A stretch of DNA of 35,993 nt from Rohdeia sp044358925 (GTDB lineage: Bacteria > Planctomycetota > UBA1135 > GCA-002686595): assembly GCA_044358925.1 (NCBI GenBank), contig JBIKNC010000016.1, positions 1 through 35,993 of the forward strand, given 5' to 3'. Both the position numbers and the translations under genes were made by a program. Of this stretch, positions 32,575 through 35,993 are shown piece by piece (positions within the stretch are counted from its first letter, which is position 1; each line of letters starts with the position of its first letter). Under the pieces are notes generated by a model. The model saw only the letters and a list, made by a program, of their open reading frames with translations, ran no database searches and was not told the origin of the DNA.

Positions 32575-33033
32575 TCAGCGCGTGAGGATCTCCACGTGCT
32601 CGCCATCGAACACGACGACGTGGTCGATCGACGAGATCAGGAAGTACTCGTCGATGTCGGCGTGATGCGACTGCCCGCTCGCGTCGAGGAACGAAACGGA
32701 GAGCGGACGCTCGAATTCAGGCCACACACAGATCGACGCATGACCACCCGCGGGCAAGTCCTCGAGCGTGCCGACGGACGTGCCGGAGGAATCGAACGCG
32801 ATCGCGGTGACGGTGCCGTTCGAGCGGTTCTCGAAGTCGACGAGCACGGAGCCGGGTGTGGTGCACAGCAGAGTGCACGCAGCCGGAATCGCTACGCCGA
32901 TGGCCGCAAGACAACCGAGCCCGAGCACGACGTTGCGCAGGCTCACCCAACAGCCATTGGGCGCGCGCTCGATTCCGGACGGCGCAGCGGCGCCGTCGCC
33001 GTCCGCGCCGATGGACTCTCGTGAGGCGATCAC
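32575..33033 (-). CDS. Small membrane-anchored protein, unknown function
   Basis: 152 residues from GTG 33033. A transmembrane segment (VVLGLGCLAAIGVAIPAACTLLC) precedes a domain starting SVLVDFENRSNGTVTAIAFDSSG and ending with HVVVFDGEHVEILTR. It lies 28 nt after ychF and 34 nt before the gene for its apparent paralogue, all on the minus strand. The outer domain is probably beta-sandwich-like. No family recognised. Confidence 0.65.
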   Translation of the reverse strand: MIASRESIGADGDGAAAPSGIERAPNGCWVSLRNVVLGLGCLAAIGVAIPAACTLLCTTPGSVLVDFENRSNGTVTAIAFDSSGTSVGTLEDLPAGGHASICVWPEFERPLSVSFLDASGQSHHADIDEYFLISSIDHVVVFDGEHVEILTR

Positions 33034-33061
33034 GTGAGCACCGGCGCGGACGCGCGCACCT

Positions 33062-34156
33062 TCACTTGCCGATCAGGAAGTGGCACACGTCGCTCTCGCG
33101 CATCGTGTAGTCGCGACCCTCGACGCGCAGCTTGCCGGCGGCCTTCACGCCCGCTTCGGTCTTGTACTGCACGAGGTCGTCGACGCTGTAGATCTCGGCG
33201 CGGATGAAGAGCTTCTCGAAGTCGCTGTGGATCACACCGGCGGCGGCGGGAGCTTTGGTGCCCTTCTCGATCGTCCACGCGCGGATCTCCTTCTCGCCGG
33301 CCGTGAAGTAGGTCTGCAGGCCGAGCAGGTCGTACGTGGCGGTCGCGAGGCGTTCGAGGCCGGAGTGCTCGAGGCCGAGGTCCTTCATGAACTCGACGCG
33401 TTCGGCGGGCTCGAGGCCGGCGATCTCGCCTTCCATGTCGCCGCACAGCACGACGAGGCCGGCGCCGGTCGCCGCGGCGTGCGCACGCACGGTCGCGACG
33501 TGCGGCGTGTCCTTCATCAGCTCTTCGGCGGCGACGTTCGCGACGTACAGCACCGGCTTGAGCGTGATGAGGAAGAGCGGGCGCAACGCTTCGCGCTCGC
33601 GGTCGGTCCAGGTCTCGAGGCGCAGTTGTCTGCCGCGCTCGAGCAGCTCGCGCGCCTTCGAGAACGTCGCGTGTTCGAAGACCGCGTCCTTGTCGCCGGC
33701 GCGCGCCTTCTTGCCGACGCGGTCGAGTGCCTTGCCGATCGTCTCGTTGTCCGCGAGCGTCAGTTCGAGCTCGATGACCTCGATGTCGGTCCTCGGATCG
33801 ACCTTGCCGTGCACGTGGATGATGTCGTCGTTCTCGAAGCAGCGCACGACGTGCAGGATCGCGTCGCACTCCTTGACGTTGCCGAGGAACTGGTTGCCCA
33901 GGCCCTCGCCTTTCGACGCGCCTTTGACGAGGCCTGCGATGTCGACGACCTTGACGGAGGCCGGGACGACGCGCTGCGTCTCGACGAGCGCGTGCAGGAT
34001 GCCGAGCCGCGGATCGGGCACGTCGACGACACCGATGTTCGGCTCGATCGTGCAGAAGGGGTAGTTCGCGCTCTCCGCTCCGGCGGCGGTGATGGCGTTG
34101 AAAATGGTCGACTTGCCGACGTTCGGCAGGCCGACGATGCCCGCGGCGACGCTCAT
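33062..34156 (-). CDS. ychF: YchF/EngD-type P-loop ATPase of the Obg family
   Basis: 364 residues from ATG 34156, the usual length. G1 motif GLPNVGKST at residues 9-17, switch region PNIGVVDVPDPRL, G3 VVDIAGLVKGASKGEGLGN, and C-terminal TGS-like domain (LQTYFTAGEKEIRAWTIEKGTKAP, then FIRAEIYSVDDLV). The G4 position reads NVAA rather than the GTP-specific NKxD, in line with the ATP preference known for YchF. It is a cytoplasmic, ribosome-associated regulator involved in stress response and translation. Confidence 0.96.
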   Translation of the reverse strand: MSVAAGIVGLPNVGKSTIFNAITAAGAESANYPFCTIEPNIGVVDVPDPRLGILHALVETQRVVPASVKVVDIAGLVKGASKGEGLGNQFLGNVKECDAILHVVRCFENDDIIHVHGKVDPRTDIEVIELELTLADNETIGKALDRVGKKARAGDKDAVFEHATFSKARELLERGRQLRLETWTDREREALRPLFLITLKPVLYVANVAAEELMKDTPHVATVRAHAAATGAGLVVLCGDMEGEIAGLEPAERVEFMKDLGLEHSGLERLATATYDLLGLQTYFTAGEKEIRAWTIEKGTKAPAAAGVIHSDFEKLFIRAEIYSVDDLVQYKTEAGVKAAGKLRVEGRDYTMRESDVCHFLIGK

Positions 34157-34199
34157 GACGTGAAGGGTTCGGTGTGGGGAGAGCTGTGTGCGGACTTGA

Positions 34200-34598
34200 T
34201 CACTCGGCGAGCGCGATCGCGTCGATCTCGACGCGGGCGCCCTTCGGCAACTGGGCGACGGCGACGGTCGCGCGCGCGGGCGGCTTCTCGCCTTCGAAGG
34301 CGCGGGCGTAGACCTCGTTGACGGCGGCGAAGTCGTTCATGTCGACGAGGAACACGGTGCAGCGCAGCACCTTCTTGAAGCTCGAGCCGCCGGCTTCGAG
34401 CACCGCGCCGAGGTTCGCGAGGACGCGTTCGGCCTGTTCGGCTGCCGTCGCACCGACGAGTTCGCCGGTCTTCGGATCGAGCGCGATCTGGCCCGAGCAG
34501 AACAACAGGTCGCCGGCGCGGATCGCTTGGCTGTACGGCCCGATCGCCGCGGGTGCGTCGTCGGAGTGGATGCGGATGCGTTTGCTGGACTTGGACAT
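34200..34598 (-). CDS. ridA: RidA family enamine/imine deaminase
   Basis: 132 residues from ATG 34598, the usual length for YjgF/YER057c/UK114 proteins. It hydrolyses reactive enamine/imine intermediates from PLP enzymes. Motifs: IGPYSQAIRAGDLLFCSGQIALDP, the VFLVDMNDFAAVNEVYA region, and the active-site Arg in PPARATVAVAQLPKGARVEI. It is 43 nt upstream of ychF and 73 nt downstream of coaD. Confidence 0.94.
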   Translation of the reverse strand: MSKSSKRIRIHSDDAPAAIGPYSQAIRAGDLLFCSGQIALDPKTGELVGATAAEQAERVLANLGAVLEAGGSSFKKVLRCTVFLVDMNDFAAVNEVYARAFEGEKPPARATVAVAQLPKGARVEIDAIALAE

Positions 34599-34671
34599 GG
34601 AAGTGGTGCGCGCCGCGAGAGGGCCGCGGCGCGTGGAGGAGGTTGAGGTCGTGGTCGTTCGCGAGTGGCAC

Positions 34672-35178
34672 TCAACCGCGGCGAGCGAACCGGCGCAGGA
34701 GCGCCTCGACGACGGGCGGCGGCGCCATGCCGGTGACGTCGCCGCCCAGGCTCGCGATCTCGCGCACGAGCGAACTGGCGACGAACGACAGACGCGGATC
34801 GGGCACGAAGAGCACGGTGTCGAGGTCGGCGTCCTGGTGGCGGTTGCCGAGCGCGAGTTGCGCTTCGTAGTCGAACTCGCCGCCGCGCCGCACGCCGCGC
34901 ACGATCGTGCCGCAGCCGAGTGCACGAGCGGCGTCGACGACGAGCCCGCTCACGACTTCGACGCGCACGTCGCTCCAACCGCGCGCGCTGCACGACGAAA
35001 GCGCCAACGCGATGCGCTCCTCCACGGTGAAGAGCGGCTTCTTCGTGGGGTGCGAGGCGATCGCCACGACGACTTCGTCGAAGCGAACGCGCGCGCGCGC
35101 GAGCACGTCGAGATGGCCGAGCGTGACCGGATCGAACGTGCCCGGAAAGAGGGCGCGGCGGGGGTCGAGTCTGGCCAT
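34672..35178 (-). CDS. coaD: Phosphopantetheine adenylyltransferase
   Basis: 168 residues from ATG 35178. It makes dephospho-CoA from 4'-phosphopantetheine and ATP. Nucleotidyltransferase motifs: ALFPGTFDPVTLGHLDVLARA with TxGH, SHPTKKPLFTVEERIAL, VRGVRRGGEFDYEAQLALGNR and the C-terminal SFVASSLVREIASLGGDVTGM. First gene of the probable minus-strand operon with ridA and ychF. Confidence 0.95.
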   Translation of the reverse strand: MARLDPRRALFPGTFDPVTLGHLDVLARARVRFDEVVVAIASHPTKKPLFTVEERIALALSSCSARGWSDVRVEVVSGLVVDAARALGCGTIVRGVRRGGEFDYEAQLALGNRHQDADLDTVLFVPDPRLSFVASSLVREIASLGGDVTGMAPPPVVEALLRRFARRG

Positions 35179-35343
35179 GAGCGGGAAGAGGATAGCGGCG
35201 GGCGCGCGTCCGCGTGCCTCGCGAACGGCGCGGCGCGGCACCGCGCGGCGCGCGCGGCGGTCACGGCGAGGATCCCGCAGCCGATTCGCGCGCTTTTCGG
35301 GGCGCCGCCCGACACCGCGCGCGGCGCCGCGCATCTCTCCGGT

Positions 35344-35993
35344 ATGGAGAACCGAGTCGAGCAGCGGCACGCTGCGCCGCCGCGGCCGTGCCTCGTCCTC
35401 GCGGCGGTCGTCGGGAGCGCCGCGCTCGCCGGGCGCGCGCTGCCGGCCGCGGCGGTGTGTCTGGCGGTCGTGACGGCGGCGGGCGCGCTGGGCGTGTGGC
35501 TCGTGCGGCGGGCGCGTCGCGCGAGCGAGCGGCCGTCGCGACCGCCCGCTGCGGCGTGGTTCGCACTCGCGGGGCTGGCGGCGCTCGTGCTCGGAGCACG
35601 TGCGTCGAACGTCGAGGAAGTGCCGCTCGGACACACCGCGATCGAGGGCACGTGGCGACGGCTGCCGTTCGAGCGCGGACGGCTCGAACTCGACGACGGG
35701 CGTGTCGTCGCGGCCGATCTGATGGCGCGCGTCGCGCCGCCGGACGGTGAGCGCGTCGTGCTGTTGCCGCCGTTCGTGTGCCGCGAGAGTGCGCGCGGCC
35801 CCGTGTTCGACGGGACGGCGCGCACACGTGTCGCGCTCGAAGCCGATCAGGTCGTGCGGCTCGGTGTCGTCGCGGGGGCGAGCGAACCGACGCTGCTCGC
35901 ACGACTGCGCACGGAACTCGCGCGGCGTTCGCACGCACTGCCCGACCCCGGCGGCGCGCCGCCGAGCGGTCTCGCCGCTGCGCTGTTCGTGAA
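35344..35993 (+). CDS. N-terminal part of a ComEC/Rec2-like membrane protein (runs off the window)
   Basis: An open frame from ATG 35344 to the right edge, at least 216 residues. It has N-terminal hydrophobic segments (LVLAAVVGSAALAGRAL, AVCLAVVTAAGALGVWLV, AAWFALAGLAALVLGARAS) followed by an OB-like domain with EGTWRRLPFERGRLELDDG, and ends in LLARLRTELARRS and GLAAALFV. This order matches the start of ComEC/Rec2 DNA-uptake channel proteins (membrane segments, DUF4131, then the competence domain). The competence domain lies outside the window, so the call is tentative. It is divergent from coaD with a 165-nt gap. Confidence 0.55.
   Translation, partial: MENRVEQRHAAPPRPCLVLAAVVGSAALAGRALPAAAVCLAVVTAAGALGVWLVRRARRASERPSRPPAAAWFALAGLAALVLGARASNVEEVPLGHTAIEGTWRRLPFERGRLELDDGRVVAADLMARVAPPDGERVVLLPPFVCRESARGPVFDGTARTRVALEADQVVRLGVVAGASEPTLLARLRTELARRSHALPDPGGAPPSGLAAALFV

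Overview
The window is a very GC-rich bacterial chromosome segment. The gene set suggests a member of the Planctomycetota or a close relative: a membrane-anchored Ser/Thr kinase fused to a SUMF1/FGE-type domain, several large secreted FG-GAP/VCBS repeat proteins, a sulfatase-fold protein with TPRs, and a PilV/PilW/PilX-like prepilin cluster. The taxonomic call is an inference from gene content. No rRNA, tRNA, CRISPR array or insertion sequence was seen.

Layout. 1-831 is the C-terminal FGE-like part of a gene that enters from the left. It is followed by a hairpin, a short gene resembling HRDC-type accessory proteins of diversity-generating retroelements (DGRs), and a truncated chlorite-dismutase-like remnant. 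1785-3842 is a secreted repeat protein. 3991-7338 is a full-length kinase-TM-FGE protein. Its last exposed segment and 3' flank match those of the first gene, but they differ in the pattern expected of DGR variable regions. 7480-10252 (minus) is an ABC importer operon (binding protein, permease, ATPase). The binding-protein gene is interrupted by one in-frame TGA where I recall relatives carrying Cys, and a SECIS-like hairpin starts 13 nt downstream, so it is a candidate selenoprotein. 10364-12232 is a divergent sulfatase-fold/TPR protein. 12287-16526 (minus) holds an FG-GAP protein and a membrane-anchored protein.

16623-23537 is a compact histidine operon, hisG-hisC-hisB-hisH-hisF-hisA/I/E-hisD. 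Every junction overlaps by 1 to 4 nt. It is preceded by a His-rich leader peptide and a terminator/antiterminator pair, a classical attenuation arrangement. HisA, HisI and HisE are fused into one polypeptide. No histidinol-phosphate phosphatase is present.

23553-26096 and 29310-31919 (minus) are two more FG-GAP proteins; all three in the window carry exactly 14 repeats. Between them lies a plus-strand prepilin-like operon whose last gene is split by an in-frame TAG. 32121-35178 (minus) is a likely operon reading coaD, ridA, ychF and two small membrane proteins. At the right edge a ComEC-like gene begins and runs out of the window.

The most notable points are the candidate selenocysteine-containing ABC binding protein, the paired DGR-type variable regions with no reverse transcriptase in the window, the his leader attenuator, and the HisA-HisI-HisE fusion.
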